A DNA stretch of 64,000 bases from positions 310,001-374,000 of the forward strand of contig LLCB01000010.1 of the NCBI GenBank assembly GCA_001414345.1, in the 5' to 3' direction. Origin of the DNA: Hymenoscyphus infarciens (taxonomy: Eukaryota > Ascomycota > Leotiomycetes > Helotiales > Helotiaceae). A program made the position numbers and the translations under genes. Under the pieces are notes generated by a model. That model saw only the letters and a program-made list of their open reading frames with translations, made no database searches and was not told where the DNA came from. Below are positions 20,995 through 33,441 of the stretch, piece by piece. Within the stretch, counting starts at the first letter, position 1, and each line of letters begins with the position of its first letter.

Positions 20995-22911
20995 ATGAGT
21001 CTAAGAATACTATCATCAAGTCAATTGCGACCTCGGCCAGCTTGGAAAGGTGCGTATAGACTTGCGACGAGATCCCTTTGGGTATGCCAATCATGCAGGA
21101 TTTCCAGCTCAACGAGGTGGGCAGCCACATCGGCTCCAGAAGCAGTACCAGCACCAAGGTCCAAATCGTTGGCTGCTGAAAAGCCGTATTATATCACCAC
21201 TCCCATTTTCTACGTCAATGCTGGTCGGTACATTCCTCTTTCCACTTCCACGCTATCGCAGGCGCTAACTCTGGTGACAGCTCCCCATGTGGGTCATCTC
21301 TATACCATGGTCCTCGCGGACATCCTCAAACGATGGCAGGTCCTGCGAGGCAAAAAGGCAATCCTGTGCACAGGAACAGACGAACATGGCATGAAGATCC
21401 AACAAGCAGCAGCGCATGCCAACATGCCGCCCAAGGAGTTTTGCGATTTGACCTCGGAAACGTTCAAAAATCTGGCGGAGAGAATAGGTCTGGCGAATGA
21501 TCACTTTGTGCGGACAACGGATAAAACCCACAAGGATGCTGTTCAATACGCGTGGTTTATGTTGGAGCAGAGGGGTTACATATACCAATCGAAGCACGAG
21601 GGGTGGTATTGTGTCAGTGACGAGACCTACTATCCCGAGTCGGCGATTGAGAAACGATTGGATCCATATACGGGCAAGACCTTCATGGCATCACAAGAGA
21701 CCGGTAAGGAGGTGGAATGGAGTTCGGAGCCCAATTATCACTTCCGGTTGTCTGCTTTCAAGGATCAACTTTTGGAATTTTACAAGAAGAACCCCGAATT
21801 CGTGGTCCCAGCGACGAGAATGAAAGATGTAGTCAGTTGGGTATCAGCTGGTCTCGAGGATCTGTCCATTTCCCGGCCTGTTGAGAGACTCAGTTGGGGA
21901 ATCCCGGTGCCGGATGATGAAACTCAGACAATTTATGTATGGCTGGATGCTCTCATAAACTATGTCACGAAAGCGGGATATCCATGGGCCCCTGGAAAAG
22001 AGCGAGAACTAGGCTGGCCCGCGGATGTACATGTAATTGGCAAAGATATCGTTCGATTCCACTGCATCTACTGGCCGGCCTTCCTTTTTGCTTTGGGCCT
22101 TGAACCACCCAAGAAGATCCTTGCCCATGCTCACTGGACTCTGGGAAACCAAAAAATGGCAAAATCAACTGGAAATGTTGTAAGTCCTGCTCTTGCTATG
22201 GACCGCTTTGGGGTAGACACCATGCGTTACTACCTTGCCCATGATGGCGGTATCACCAACGATTCAGACTATGGAAATGACCTTATTGTTGAAAGATACA
22301 AAAAGGGTCTCCAAGGCGGCATTGGCAATCTTGCCAGCAGAATTATGAGGCCCAAAATCTGGAATGTGCGACAATCTATCGAAGCTGTGAGAGACCGAGG
22401 ATTGCAAGCCAAACCCGATCAGGCGGAATCCCTCACTTCCCTCCCTGGATTGGCCAATGCCAAAATGGAAGAGTTGAACTCCGGCGCGGCGTTGCAGCTT
22501 ATAATGGATGAAGTCTATGAGGTATGGAGATCATGAATATCTTTCCAAGAGCATAAGCTAACAACTGTCCAGACAAATAAGTATTTACAAGGACAATCAC
22601 CCTGGCTGATAGCAAAGACTCAGGTACTTGTCAGGGACCCAGTCTACGGAATTGAATTCGATGCGAACCAGCACCGTATCCAGGAGATAGTATACCATTG
22701 CGCGGAGGCTCTGCGTATTACCGGCATCCTTCTCCAGCCGTATATGCCTACGAAGGCGAGCATTCTCCTTGACATGCTCGGAGTGGATAAGGTGAAGCGG
22801 ACTTTTGACGATGCTCAATACGGCTCGGATTTTACTTATGGGGAGCCGAAGGCCTCTGCTGGGAAAGGGCCCTTTGAGACCCTGTTTCCACCTTTGCCTG
22901 TGGAAACTTGA
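20995..22911 (+). CDS. MSM1: mitochondrial methionyl-tRNA synthetase
   Basis: Three exons (20995-21223, 21281-22521, 22573-22911) give 602 residues. The class I synthetase signatures are present: KPYYITTPIFYVNA followed by APHVGH (the HIGH motif, residues 79-82) and KMAKS (the KMSKS motif, residues 368-372). The first intron (57 nt, in frame) interrupts the HIGH region, so splicing is required to restore it. TGTDEHGMKIQQAA and IVRFHCIYWPA are typical of MetRS. The first 45 residues are basic and serine-rich with almost no acidic residues (MSLRILSSSQLRPRPAWK), a mitochondrial presequence. It charges mitochondrial initiator and elongator tRNA-Met. The last exon encodes the anticodon-binding helices (LQPYMPTKASILLDMLG). 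Confidence 0.95.
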
Positions 22912-24191
22912 ATTTTTGGGAAGTGTACCACCATCAGACTGTACAAAAATGTGTTATATTTACATAATGAAGATACCCTTGACAAGCGAAATCTCATATC
23001 CTGCATCTGCACCAAAAACCATCGTCTCTGCTTTTAGGTAATAATTGTGAGTATATCATTTCTATAGAGACTTGAAGTTTTTCAGCCTCTAGCCCACCCA
23101 AACGTTATAACTCTTACAATTGTGAGTATCCTGCTCAATTATATGTGCCAGGATAACCGGACAGTTGGTTTATTTGACCCATGGCTTGGAGATTTCCATG
23201 TCGTAGGCCTACTCTACTTGCAAAAATCCAAGTGCGACAGCGCTCTTGCTTGTTGAAGTCTAGCTCGGCGGAGCTTTCAACACTCGCGGCACCGCCATCA
23301 AGCCCCTAGACCTTGCAGATCCACCAAGACAAGTTGACAAGTGCTAAGGAGAAATGTGTTTGGGCTAGAAGCAGCCAAAAAGAAAACGAGGATAGAGCTG
23401 GTGGGTTGCAGTGACACTGAAATTTGCTTTGTGGTGGTCGGTGAATCTTATGCGTCAATTCCAGCAAGTCGTCAGCTTCTCAGAATCGCCATTTTCCGGG
23501 CACATACACTCAATGTTACTGCAGAGCTCTCTTGATCTGATCATGACTAGGGCTTCTCAAGTGGACGTTTAATTGGTCGATATCTTTCGATCCTGTGACA
23601 TTCATTTTGTTGCTAGAGATAAGTTGGATGATTGAGATATTCGCCTAAGGCTGAAGCCAGAGGAAAGCTGTGATATAGTGGGGAAGGAGCGACGGGAGAG
23701 TCCAAAGTCACAGGTGACCCTCTACGGTGGTGAATTATAAACTTTAAAAAGGGTGCCTAGGATCTCCTCAACTTCAACAACTGAATCCGCTTCCTCAACA
23801 CTTACGAACTTTAACAACCACAACAACCACTATCAATACCAACTTTTCTTCTCTTTTTCTCGCAAAGAGACTTGAATAAACTATTCTATCAACTCCCTTT
23901 ACTTCTCCTCTGCAATTCCTGCCTACGAGTGGTACTTCGTTGCTGAGATTTAACTCTTGGTCGCTTACGACCTCACCTTCGCCTTCGGTTGTCCAGGAGG
24001 TCAAATAGCCCGCCCCTCAATTTTCTTCCCGAGTCAAACTAAACTTCAACAACGCTTCCCACCTCGATCTTAAAACAACTCTTCAACAACTTTTCTACAA
24101 CAACTTACTACAACCTATCGACCTTCGAGTCCCGAACAACACTAATGCCATAAGCGCACCCACTAGCCTCTTGGTCTCTTAGCCGCTCATC
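22912..24191. other. intergenic, probable long leader of next gene
   Basis: 1.28 kb with no supported gene. The last 450 bp are C/A/T-rich with CAACAACCAC-type runs and no ATG-led long frame, as in a long 5' untranslated leader. A TATAAA-like sequence is near 23737. Confidence 0.45.
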
Positions 24192-27100
24192 ATGAAGATC
24201 CCAGCCAACGGTGAGAAGGGTGTCAAGGATGAGTTTTGCATCTTGCAATTCGCTGACGTTGACTCTGAGGAGTCGGAGCAAATTACCTGGGAGGGAGGCA
24301 CTACTTACAGCTGTCAGATCTTGGCTCAACCAGGAGTCTCAATTACTCTTCAATCTGCCATCAACCTTGGAGATGGCGTAGAGGAGTTCATCGACTATGT
24401 CATTGATGGTGTACTTCGCAGCTCATCAACGCCAAGAAAGAGCACTGGAAAGAAATACGTTTACAAAATCAAGACAGATAGAGTGTTGGCCCACAGATTT
24501 GAGGGCGGCAAGAAGAGGGGCCTCAAGACTTGTGGCATGGAGGCCAAGTTACGAGCTGCTGGAGAGCGTGAGTTTTGTTTGCCCACTTTGACATATAGCA
24601 ACTAACTCTCTGACAGAAAATGACATCAAAACCAAGGCTGGTGCACCAGAGACTTCTGTTAGCACTATTGAGGTACAGCATTGGCGCAAGTACCATGGCG
24701 ATTCCGAGTCTCAGTCATCAAACGATCAACCTGGTCAAGACGTCAAGAGAGCTCCGAGTTACGATAAATTCCCTAAATGGACTGATCTTGAACAAAGTTT
24801 TCCTGATGATACCCCTCATGAGTATGCTATTGAGTAAGTGATCCTCTTCTTCTTATCAAATCCGTGAGCTAATTTTGTTCGTGAAAGCTTTACCGGCTTT
24901 GGTCAGGTCAGCAAGAGCCTAAAGGATAGAATCGCCGAGGAGAAACCTGGCTTCAAGCTCTTTCGCACTTTCAAGTTCCGTAAGTCGATTCTTTTCGCTT
25001 CACTGCCCCAGGGAGGTGTCGATATTCCTATCGATTTTGGAGGTTCAGCTCAAGGCACCGCTCCCTCTAAGGAGTACATGAGTCCGCGATTGTTTGAACA
25101 AGCTTAGGGAAATCGAATTCCTATTATCTAACTTTGTTTGGTACATTCCGGAAGCTATACCGAGGATTGAGCCCCCTGGTGCATCGCCCAAGCAAATTGA
25201 CGGCAAAGACTAACCATTATCTCTTAGATCTTGTTTCGTCCGCGGAATTCCAAAAGCTTGGTGGTGCTGCGCCACGAGACTTGCCCCAGGTAGTAATTCC
25301 TACAAAAGAAAAAGCCAAGGAGAAAACCAAGGAAAAGTCTGGCGAGAAAGACAAGACGATCTCGAAATCTGTCAAAGGCAAGGAGAAGGAGATTGGTGAG
25401 TCGAGCAAGACTGAACCAGAGAAACCTACCCCAGAAAAGAGTTCCTCCGAAATGGCCAAGCCCCAAAAGATAGGAGACAAGTCAAGTGCGGACGAGTCAA
25501 CTACCATGGCGAAAGCTGGGGAGAGTGTTCAGCCTATTGAGATCAACTCTCAATCGACAATCCACACACCTGACATCGCCGAACCTACCAATAAAGCCGA
25601 ACCAGTTGCGATTATTGGCTCACAAGCAAAGGATAAAGACAACCCAGAACAAGAGCATGAGGAAGAACAAGAGCATGAGGAAGAGCAAGACAACGACAGT
25701 ATCCAAGATACAAATGATCACTCGAACAACGTCTTAGAGGAGAACCATTCTATCATCCTAGAACAGAGCCCGGACCCTTTGGAGAACTATCATATGACTT
25801 GTGATGAGATCGTTCGAGAAGGCGAAGCTGGCAACTCGTTTAACGCAGCCCTTCTTGGATTTCCAGACGTTGAGGTTGATTTGGGATTGCCATTCGAGAG
25901 AAAGGACTCTTCAGCCGCTCATGAAGACTCAGACGTCGACCTGGATCTGCCACCAACAGTTACACCAGCAATCACACAAAAGAAGCCTTCATTTCTTAAT
26001 GGCATGAAAGGAGGTCCAGCAGATCAAGCAGCGAGAGGTTTGGCTCTTGAGGAACAGAAGCAGATGCGATCATCAGTAGAGGATCTCTGGAGAGGTAGAT
26101 CTTCTACTCCAGTTCAACGTCAGCCAACAACTGGAGATGGAGATATTAGCAAGGAAATCGAAGGCTCAAAATCGGTGCTCATGACACCACCGCCATCCAC
26201 GCAGAAGCCTGTAGGATCCATCCAGATTCCTGGTTTTCCAACACCTTTCAACTTACAAAGTCCCACGAGAGACTTGAGCCCTTTTCGAAATATACACCAA
26301 GTCTTAGTTGAAGGAGCGGGTAGTTACACAGCTCTCAAGACTGCACCTCGCCGATCTTCACTTGCAGATATCCGTACAGAGGCATTTGGTAACTTGATCC
26401 AAAGCATGAAAGGACTCAATCCTCTTGACTTGAACACTCCAATTGAAAGCCGGCTTGCTGGTTCTCAAAGAGGAAACGCATTATTGAGAGGACGACAGGC
26501 CGGTCAAGGTAGAAGCGCATCCCCTGCTCCACGTTCTTATTCTCGCCCCAACTACCGTTCTCGTGATTGGCATGATTGGCATGCCCTAAGTGGCGATGAT
26601 GGAGAAGACATCTCGGACCTCTTTACCCCATCCTTTTCCCGCATTAGCCTTGAAGAGTTGCTTCAAAGAAAGGATTCTGCTGTCCGGCCGACTGAGAAGG
26701 AACACAAGGTTCAGGCTGTTCAAGAAGCCAGAGTAGTTCAGACATTGGAGCAACCACAGCATTTAGAGTCCAAACAAGAAAAGGATGTCCGCCAGGTTCA
26801 GAATATTGCTCAGAAGATTCTTCAAAAGAAGAGCGAGGAGGCACAAGTGGTAACTCCAGAAGTGCAGAAGAAAAAGGAGGATGTTCCAGCTCCTCCTCAC
26901 ACTCCCACTCAACGTATCTCTTCTCCAACAGTAGTAGCTGCACCTAAAGCGCAACGAACTGCCGCTCCACGAGCTACTACTCCGCCAACACCCACCCCTA
27001 AATCACGCCCCTCGGCACCACAACCTCTGGTTCAGCGACCCTCCAAAAAGCCTCAAGAACCAGCTCCATCTGTTCAACCAATCTCCTCCAATAAGCCTCA

Positions 27101-27603
27101 AGCACCAACCCCAGTTATTCAACCAGCTTCCAAGAAGACACAATCAGCTGCCCAACCATCCAAGAAATCTCAAGCACCGCCAGCTGCTCAACCAGCTTCT
27201 TCCAAGAAGCCTCAAGCACCAACCCCAGCTGTGCAACCAGTCCCATCCAAGTCTACCCCCAAGAAGCGCAAGGCAGACTCTGCTAACACCGACAAGAATA
27301 TTGACAACCGACCAACCAAGCACGCATCCGCTCCTGCTTCACGAGATGCCATGGCCAAGCAAACACTTACCCGTCGTATGCAAGAAGTCAAGGCTCGCAT
27401 CGAAGCCGCGAAGAAAGAAGGTGAGAAGCTTAAGGAGGAAGAGGATATGATCTTGGAAGTCCAGAAGCTTGAGGCGGAGGCGCGACAGATTGAGCAGGAT
27501 AATGCTATGAGAAAGGTGAGCTTAGTTTGGAAGTGAAATTTGTAAATGTATGCTGATTACTTTTTAGTCTAACATTGAACGGGTTGGGGGTAGCTTTTCT
27601 TGA
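24192..27603 (+). CDS. hypothetical protein, ~1,040 aa, folded N-terminus and disordered tail
   Basis: Proposed exons are 24192-24567, 24617-24833, 24888-24979, 25108-27515 and 27568-27603, a continuous 1,042-residue frame. The first two introns and the last have good borders (GTGAGT, GTAAGT, GTGAGC; TGACAG, TGAAAG, TTTTTAG). The third (128 nt, GTAAGT to GCTTAG) is less certain: without it the frame runs on 43 codons to TAG at 25103-25105, and the downstream frame would need another start. The N-terminal 200 residues look folded (STIEVQHWRKYHGDS, TYSCQILAQPGV), vaguely like fungal DUF7918 domains; this is weak. The rest is K/E/S/P/Q-rich with repeated PQAPTP, SKKPQ and KSQAPP units, ending in a coiled coil (KARIEAAKKEGEKLKEEEDM). 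Function unknown. Confidence 0.55.
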
Positions 27604-28293
27604 GGCTTACTGTTAATCTGTATCACGAAGCACTGAAGTCTTGCCTTGAGGAGCTTCAAGACTTTCAATACTTGGTTGAGACTTGAGCTATTTCCAGTTG
27701 ATAGCAAGAAGCTTCACTTGCCGCATTTGCTGTCTGAGCTGCGGTCTCTACTCATTCTCCATTCACAGCATGCTGTTCACATGAATGGTGATCGAAAATT
27801 TCTTTTGTTTCATACATTTCATCAGAACCAAAGGGGGTTCCGGGGGGGGGGGGGGGGGTAAATGGAAGCAGCTTGTTACTATTTGATCCAAAGGTTCATA
27901 TGGCATTACTTTGAGCAATGGTAACGTAGCTGTTGGGATCTGAGGTTGATGATTTACATAGTTTTCAGTGTTTCACGGAATCGTTATTCGTAAGGTCAAA
28001 AAAGGGTCATTTCAAGGAAATGTAGTGGGTGGGGATATTAAGCGAGTCTGAGGCGGTCGGTCACTATTAAGATTCACGAAGCAAAATGGAATATTATCGT
28101 GTAGCTTCGAGAGTGGACGAAAACAAATTGCCCTTTTATGGAAATGCTACTTTCGTTGCATTTGTGAGGCCAATGACATAGGTTGCTTAATGATTTCCGC
28201 AGCAAAACTGTTCCTATGCCAACGAATAAAAATGGAGAATCAAAACTTAGAAAGACTAGGTAGCATTGTCCGAACTAATTTGGCAAAATTGAA
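27604..28293. other. intergenic with poly-G tract
   Basis: 690 bp without a supported gene; contains a run of 17 G residues at 27842-27858. Confidence 0.5.
27842..27858. repeat. poly-G homopolymer (17 nt)
   Basis: Seventeen consecutive G residues on the plus strand. Such tracts are rare and prone to length error in sequencing. Confidence 0.8.
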
Positions 28294-28725
28294 ATGAATT
28301 CTCCGACTCTGCTTGCTACAATAGAAAATGTGCTCAGCGTGGCTGGATGTCTGACTGACAACAATTCAGATATCGACTGGTGGTACTTTGTACTTTTTGA
28401 AAAGCCCTGGTCAACCTTTCTCGGATCCCAAGAACCCGTCGTCTCCGAAAACGTTTATGAAATCCCTCATTGTGAAATTCCAGAGTTCTCTTTTTTCTCG
28501 TCCCCGAATAATGGTGTTCCACTCAAGCTCGAGGTGCTCTCAAATTGGCCTTTACTCTCTCAAGAAGTTGTTCTTTCGTATCGTTACTGTTGGGGTGTAG
28601 ATTTCTCTGTAGTCACGGTAGAACAAGTCAGTCTCATATCGACAATAATTTGGGAAGTGAGAATGGGAGAGTCTAAGGAGGAATTTGATAAGTGGGAGGG
28701 GCACTATGTCCTTCCTCACTCATAG
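28294..28725 (+). CDS. hypothetical protein, 143 aa
   Basis: A 143-codon frame from the ATG at 28294: MNSPTLLATIENVLSVAGCL, then WWYFVLFEKPWSTF, ending EGHYVLPHS. Rich in aromatic and hydrophobic residues with scattered acids; no domain recognised. Its last 50 bp overlap the 3' end of the minus-strand gene at 28673-29125, so the two are convergent and one of the ends may be misjudged. It may be a small lineage-specific gene. Confidence 0.35.
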   Translation: MNSPTLLATIENVLSVAGCLTDNNSDIDWWYFVLFEKPWSTFLGSQEPVVSENVYEIPHCEIPEFSFFSSPNNGVPLKLEVLSNWPLLSQEVVLSYRYCWGVDFSVVTVEQVSLISTIIWEVRMGESKEEFDKWEGHYVLPHS

Positions 28726-29125
28726 AAACAGACGATATATGGGAATTCCATTCACTCACAGAAGCGAGCCACCTTCGAAGCTCATCCCAACTCCAAGTTT
28801 CCGGATCTACAAAGTGAAGTTAGCTTCTTATCCACTAAAGTCTCAAGACGCTTTCAGAGATCGAGGTAGGTTGACTTACTACCAGCGGGATCAGCTTGCG
28901 CTGGAAAGATATCTTGTCCCCAGATTGTGAAGACCGCGCTCGCCGTAATGATCCCTGCAAAGGCTTTGAAGTGTTAGACGACCATTGGGATTTAGTTGTT
29001 AGAGGGCTTTACCAAGGATTACATTCTGCAAGTATTGTTAGTGCTTATCCTTCAGTAAATTAGCAGTAAGATTTACGTACCTTGGCTTGGGATTGTATAA
29101 ATCTGTCAAGGGGAGTGCCTGGCAT
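28673..29125 (-). CDS. small conserved-looking membrane protein with 13-nt exon
   Basis: Four exons (29125-29081, 29025-29013, 28954-28880, 28806-28673) give 88 residues. Start: MPGTPLDRFIQSQAK, then NVILGIITASAVFTIWGQDI (a single transmembrane-type segment), then FPAQADPAG, PETWSWDELRRWLAS and a short tail. Fungi have a small protein family of this layout, a membrane helix followed by a SAP-like 'PETW...ELRRWL' helix; this is from memory. Exon 2 is only 13 nt and is supported because both flanking introns have GT-AG borders and the helix frame is continuous. After LRRWLAS the reading runs to a stop 25 codons on without the expected second SAP helix; a GTGAGT donor lies exactly there, but no convincing downstream exon was found, so the C-terminus is uncertain. 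Confidence 0.6.
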
Positions 29126-29518
29126 CTTGATGTTGGGTGAGTTGAGGTGAGGAAGTGTGGCGTTCAGTCAGGCTGGAGGTATTACTAAGAAGCTAGCTTT
29201 CTCGACAAAAGGTTTATGAGGTTGATTTACTAAGGCGTTTCTTTTCAAGATTTTAGGATCAGCAGTTGAATAGCTTATGAGTCAAGGTTATAAACAGCTG
29301 TCAATGAACACCTTCCCTCGAAGAAGAACGCGTTGCCACTTAAGCTGCGCCACAACGCCACAACTGCTGCCTTATCGCCTTATCGCAGCCGAGTCTGCTT
29401 ACTAAGGAGATATCTTGGCACCCACAACCGCCCGCCAATTTTGAAGACATCAGGAGCCCCATTGCCAAAAAATATACGTCCAATTCTCCCAAAAGTTGAC
29501 TTCGACAATACCGCCAAA

Positions 29519-30145
29519 ATGCCTCGCGAAATCTCCGACATCAAGAACGTGAGTACCCTCTCTGCGAACTGTGATTTCAACCATGGTTGTGAGGGTAATT
29601 TTGGAAGGCGCAAGCTAATTATTTTTCGACAATAGTTCATCGAGATCTGCAGACGAAAGGATGCTTCATGTACGTTTTCCCTCGATCCGCGATACCTTTC
29701 CTCGATAGATGCATGCGAAGCTTTGAAAGATTTGGAGGGGATTTAGAAGGGGAATTGTTGGAGGATTGACGGATGCGGTCAAGAGGAAGATACCTAGGAA
29801 TTGGAGACTAATTCGATGGTCGACAGCTGCACGCATCAAGAGAAACAAGAAGAGTTCAATTGTCAAGTTCAAGGTCCGATGCCAACGACACCTTTACACT
29901 CTCGTCTTGAAGGATTCCGAGAAGGTTGAGAAGTTAAAGCAGTCCCTCCCACCAAGTACGTGTGCCCCGCGTGTCCCCTCAAACCGCAGCTGGAAAGCAG
30001 AGATCGCGAACATCACTCCCAATTGGCGATCCTCAATTCCTCCGTAATGTATTGGAGTATCCTCGCTGACCTGCGCTCCCCTACAGATCTTTCAATCGGC
30101 GATACCCCAAAGAAGAATGCCAAGGGCAAGCGAGTTGCGCAATAA
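29519..30145 (+). CDS. RPL38: 60S ribosomal protein eL38
   Basis: Four exons (29519-29548, 29636-29669, 29827-29955, 30087-30145) give 83 residues: [21 protein letters not shown], then [43 protein letters not shown] and [19 protein letters not shown]. This is the full eL38 sequence pattern; KFKVRCQ and LYTLV are diagnostic. It is a small protein of the large cytosolic ribosomal subunit. Introns of 87, 157 and 131 nt make up more than half of the gene, usual for ribosomal-protein genes in filamentous fungi. The leader contains CGCCACAACGCC-type sequence. No snoRNA boxes were recognised in the introns. Confidence 0.95.
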
Positions 30146-33049
30146 ATGTCACCAACGATGGGAATTCAACTTGTTTTAGGCGGGGCATGAGGGATGGGAT
30201 TTTTATGCATGGACCATGATTTGCAAAATAGGCGTCTGGCATTACCATGACTTTGGCACAACCTGTGTATCTTTCTGAGCTGCGATGAGATAGCAAAGCG
30301 AGAATAATACAAGCCCTCAAAACCACACCTTGCCTTCTGGTGAAATCCCGGAAATATTTCGGCCTGCGTAGGGTTTGCGGTTAAGCTCCATCACATCCTA
30401 CTAAGCTTCCCTTGCGCTTATTCCCTCCTACGCCATCGGGTTAAGTTCCCATTCTGCTTTCCGCTACATCACAATTATTCTAATGTACTAATAGTGCGAG
30501 CTACCTTCGTCCTATAGGTTTCTTCTTCTTGCACGATGAATAGCCCTATTGGCCTACCGAAGAATTAGGTGCTCTTGGTGTCTTTGCTCTCATAGAGGGG
30601 TGTGTGTATGGAGGGGCTCGGATTTCTAGGTTGATGGAGAGGAAGTTCGAGAATCGAGCTGTAGAATAGAGAGGAATGGGGGAACTTGAGGGTTGTAAGG
30701 TTAAGGTTGTTGGGTCCTTCATTCCTTTCGCGCTTGCGGCAAGAATTGCTGTGTCGGTGTTGTGTCTGGAAGAAGGGAAGGAGCGAGGAGCAACCTATAG
30801 GTAGGAAAACTTGGAGCGGCGTCAAGAAAACCTTACCGAACACTTGCCAAAGCCGAAGTAATGTTAAACGCGCAAAAACTACAATTATGGGCTTGAGGCG
30901 GGCAGTCTTGCAGCAGAATTTCATTGGGTGGATTTCAAAAAGGGACTTCTATTTCCCGGGAAAACATCATAACAATTTCCTAGTGCTAATCGTCACCTAC
31001 AAATCACAAGAGACGATATGTGCACTGGAAGTATGGCTGGTTACTTTTAAATTACCTTCGAAGCAAGTATTCTTGACCTTGGACCACATCACCTTGACGT
31101 TTACAAAACTTGGCCAAGTGGTTAACTTAAGTCAGGGCCGATATTAGATTCTCGAAAGGAGGTTTGCTTATCTGGGTATCGAAGTAAGAATAAACTGAGG
31201 CCTGGGAGTCTGCGGTCTGATTCTTAGAGTGAATATTCTTTTTCCTCTTGATTCTTGAAGGCATCAGGAGACGTTTTCAAAAATCAAGAGCACTTTTGTA
31301 TTTAAAGAAGCCATGTGTACATATTTAAAATCTCAACTTCGTTGGGTCAAACCGGGGTTTCACTAGCTTTCTGTTTCACATTTTAGCTATTTACTTACGC
31401 GTGAAGACTATTCTATTCACATGCGAACTCAACTTTGATTTTATAATACTCGAAGCGAGAGCGTACGCTTTTAGAGTGCTAGAGAGAGAAGCTACTATGG
31501 GACTAGATCTACAGTTTATAGAGAGGTGATTCACATGGATAACCATCAGAACCAAGAGCGAAAGCTTATTCGTTTAGTTTGCTATTCTAGTTCGACTAAC
31601 GTTGTGGGGTAAGACGGAAGCTAAAGCTCTTTTCTTCACAAACCGTTTTCGCAAGCTTTACTCTCCAGATCTGTTCCATTCCACTCGAGTCTTTCTTGAT
31701 TTATCCGTTCAATGGGGATATAAGTGAGATAACCCACTAAGCGTCAATTCTATGCCCCGAAGCTAAGAGAGACGTTGAATAGCACTCCTCTTAATACCAC
31801 AAGAGGGAGCTAGCTTGTGGCCACATCACGAATGTGACATACAAGGGACACAATATAACACACCACCGAACTCTACATGACCCGTAATTAAATTGAGAAT
31901 TGAAGGAAGAGAAAATAAAGCAAGGGACTTGCGGACTTTCGAGTGGACTGCAAGGAAGGCAATAATCTGAAGTCGGTTCCCGATGATGTGGTGGTTGAGA
32001 ATGTGGAGAATAGAAGGAATGCCTGGAACTAGAGGAACGTTCTGGACATTCAATGGCAACTTAACCAGGCCCTTGAACTTGCCAAGTTCCTGTCGACGAA
32101 TATGCAACATTAACACATCCAAAAGCAGGCTAAGAATTCTCAATAGGGAGAATTTGTTTGCAGCAGTGATGCTCTGCCAAGAAAAGGTCACTTGATTCCA
32201 AATGTATAGAGTTACAATGTCCTCACCAAGTCAATGCTCTAGCACACATTCTTATGACGCTTGTAACTTTTAGAAAAAACTTCACGGGGGCACAAAGACG
32301 GCTCAAGAAGTTGAGTTTTTTTAAGAAAATTTCTCGCAATCTCGGATAATTGTTCCAATTATTCTGTAGGGATCCTATCAAAGTAGGTCTTTGCAGAGCA
32401 ATGACTGAATCTCTTACTTCCCTGAGAGCAGAGCATGTAAACGCCAAGAAATGATAGGAACCGCAGAAACAAAAATGCAGAACAGATAAGAATAATGGGG
32501 AATAGGTGTTTCGATCGGAAGGCAATGGTGTTATTGCTGTAGCCAAAAGGAAAGGGTTGTGTTCTCTTCTCGAATCTGTTGAATAACCAAAGGCTCTGTG
32601 TGATTGGAACTAGAGGGAAAAGCAAAAGACGATACGAATCTCAAAGGATCAGCACTATCGTGACCTTCAGCAAAAGGTTTCATGTTATGTTGAAAGTTTG
32701 GGGAAATGGGAAAAGAATGGAGATTCCAAGCTTCATTCTGTAGGACACAGCCTGTGACCTGCCATAGACCTTGCTAGCTTTCTCGTAACTGCCTCTCTCG
32801 AGAACATCCAGATCGATCAAACAAAACTTCGATTGTACTGTTCATTCGTTTCGGGTTTCGGCCACCATAGCCACTCCGTAGAAGACACTGCTTCTTTTGT
32901 ATGTACGTCGAAGGGCCCTATCTATACACAACCCTCTCTCGGGTTTCCATCATGAACGCCAGCAGTGCAGACATCTGTATTTTCAGATCCGCTTTGTAAA
33001 AATGTGATTCGTATCCATAAACCCTTCCGGATGATTCCGTTGTCGATCA
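30146..33049. other. gene-free stretch of 2.9 kb
   Basis: No gene is supported. A minus-strand frame between 30546 and 30924 can be read as a small spliced protein (start MKFCCKTARLKPII, possible intron from GTAAGG to CCTATAG), but no domain supports it. From 31150 to 32970 the DNA is AT-rich with short frames only. It could be old repeat debris or long regulatory DNA. Confidence 0.4.
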
Positions 33050-33441
33050 TCACAAGGTAGCAGCAGCTTCGACTGCACCCGCAGCTTTGAAAGCCGCCTT
33101 ATTCGTAAAAGTGACCTCGACAGGCCATTTCCATTCTGCCCATTTCGCCCATGCTGAAAACCCATTAGTAAATAGTATCCCAAGCCTGTTTACTAGGAGA
33201 ATCACTTACCCCAATATGCGAATTTCCTCCCAAAATATTTCCCGGCATAAGGTATAACCACCATTGTCAGAGCCAATTCTATCTGCTGCAGATTCTCCTC
33301 CCATTGTTTTTGTGCATCTGATCCATCCTCGGAGTCGAGATCACTGCTGTCTATAGAGGAAGGTAGGGAATCGACCTCGTCTTGGTCATTTGACGATTCG
33401 GGGACCGCATCTTGTATGATGTAAGAGTCGGAGGTAGACAT
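33050..33441 (-). CDS. probable Mim2-like mitochondrial outer-membrane import protein
   Basis: Two exons (33441-33210 and 33153-33050), intron of 56 nt (GTAAGT to TTTTCAG), give 111 residues. The N-terminal 45 residues are acidic and serine-rich (SSIDSSDLDSEDGSDA). A single helix follows: QWEENLQQIELALTMVVIPY, then AGKYFGRKFAYW, and a short C-terminus (AKWAEWKWPVEVTFTNKAAF). The layout (acidic N-terminus, W-E-x-x-L-Q-Q, a membrane helix with VIPxxGKxxGRKxAYW) is that of fungal Mim2, the partner of Mim1 that inserts alpha-helical outer-membrane proteins. The identification is from the remembered motif and not from a search. It is divergent from the eIF2 beta gene, 429 bp apart. Confidence 0.55.

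Noticed and set aside
31826..32191. 121-codon minus-strand hydrophobic frame
   Set aside because: No membrane-protein pattern, no neighbours or splice support; AT-rich DNA gives such frames by chance.
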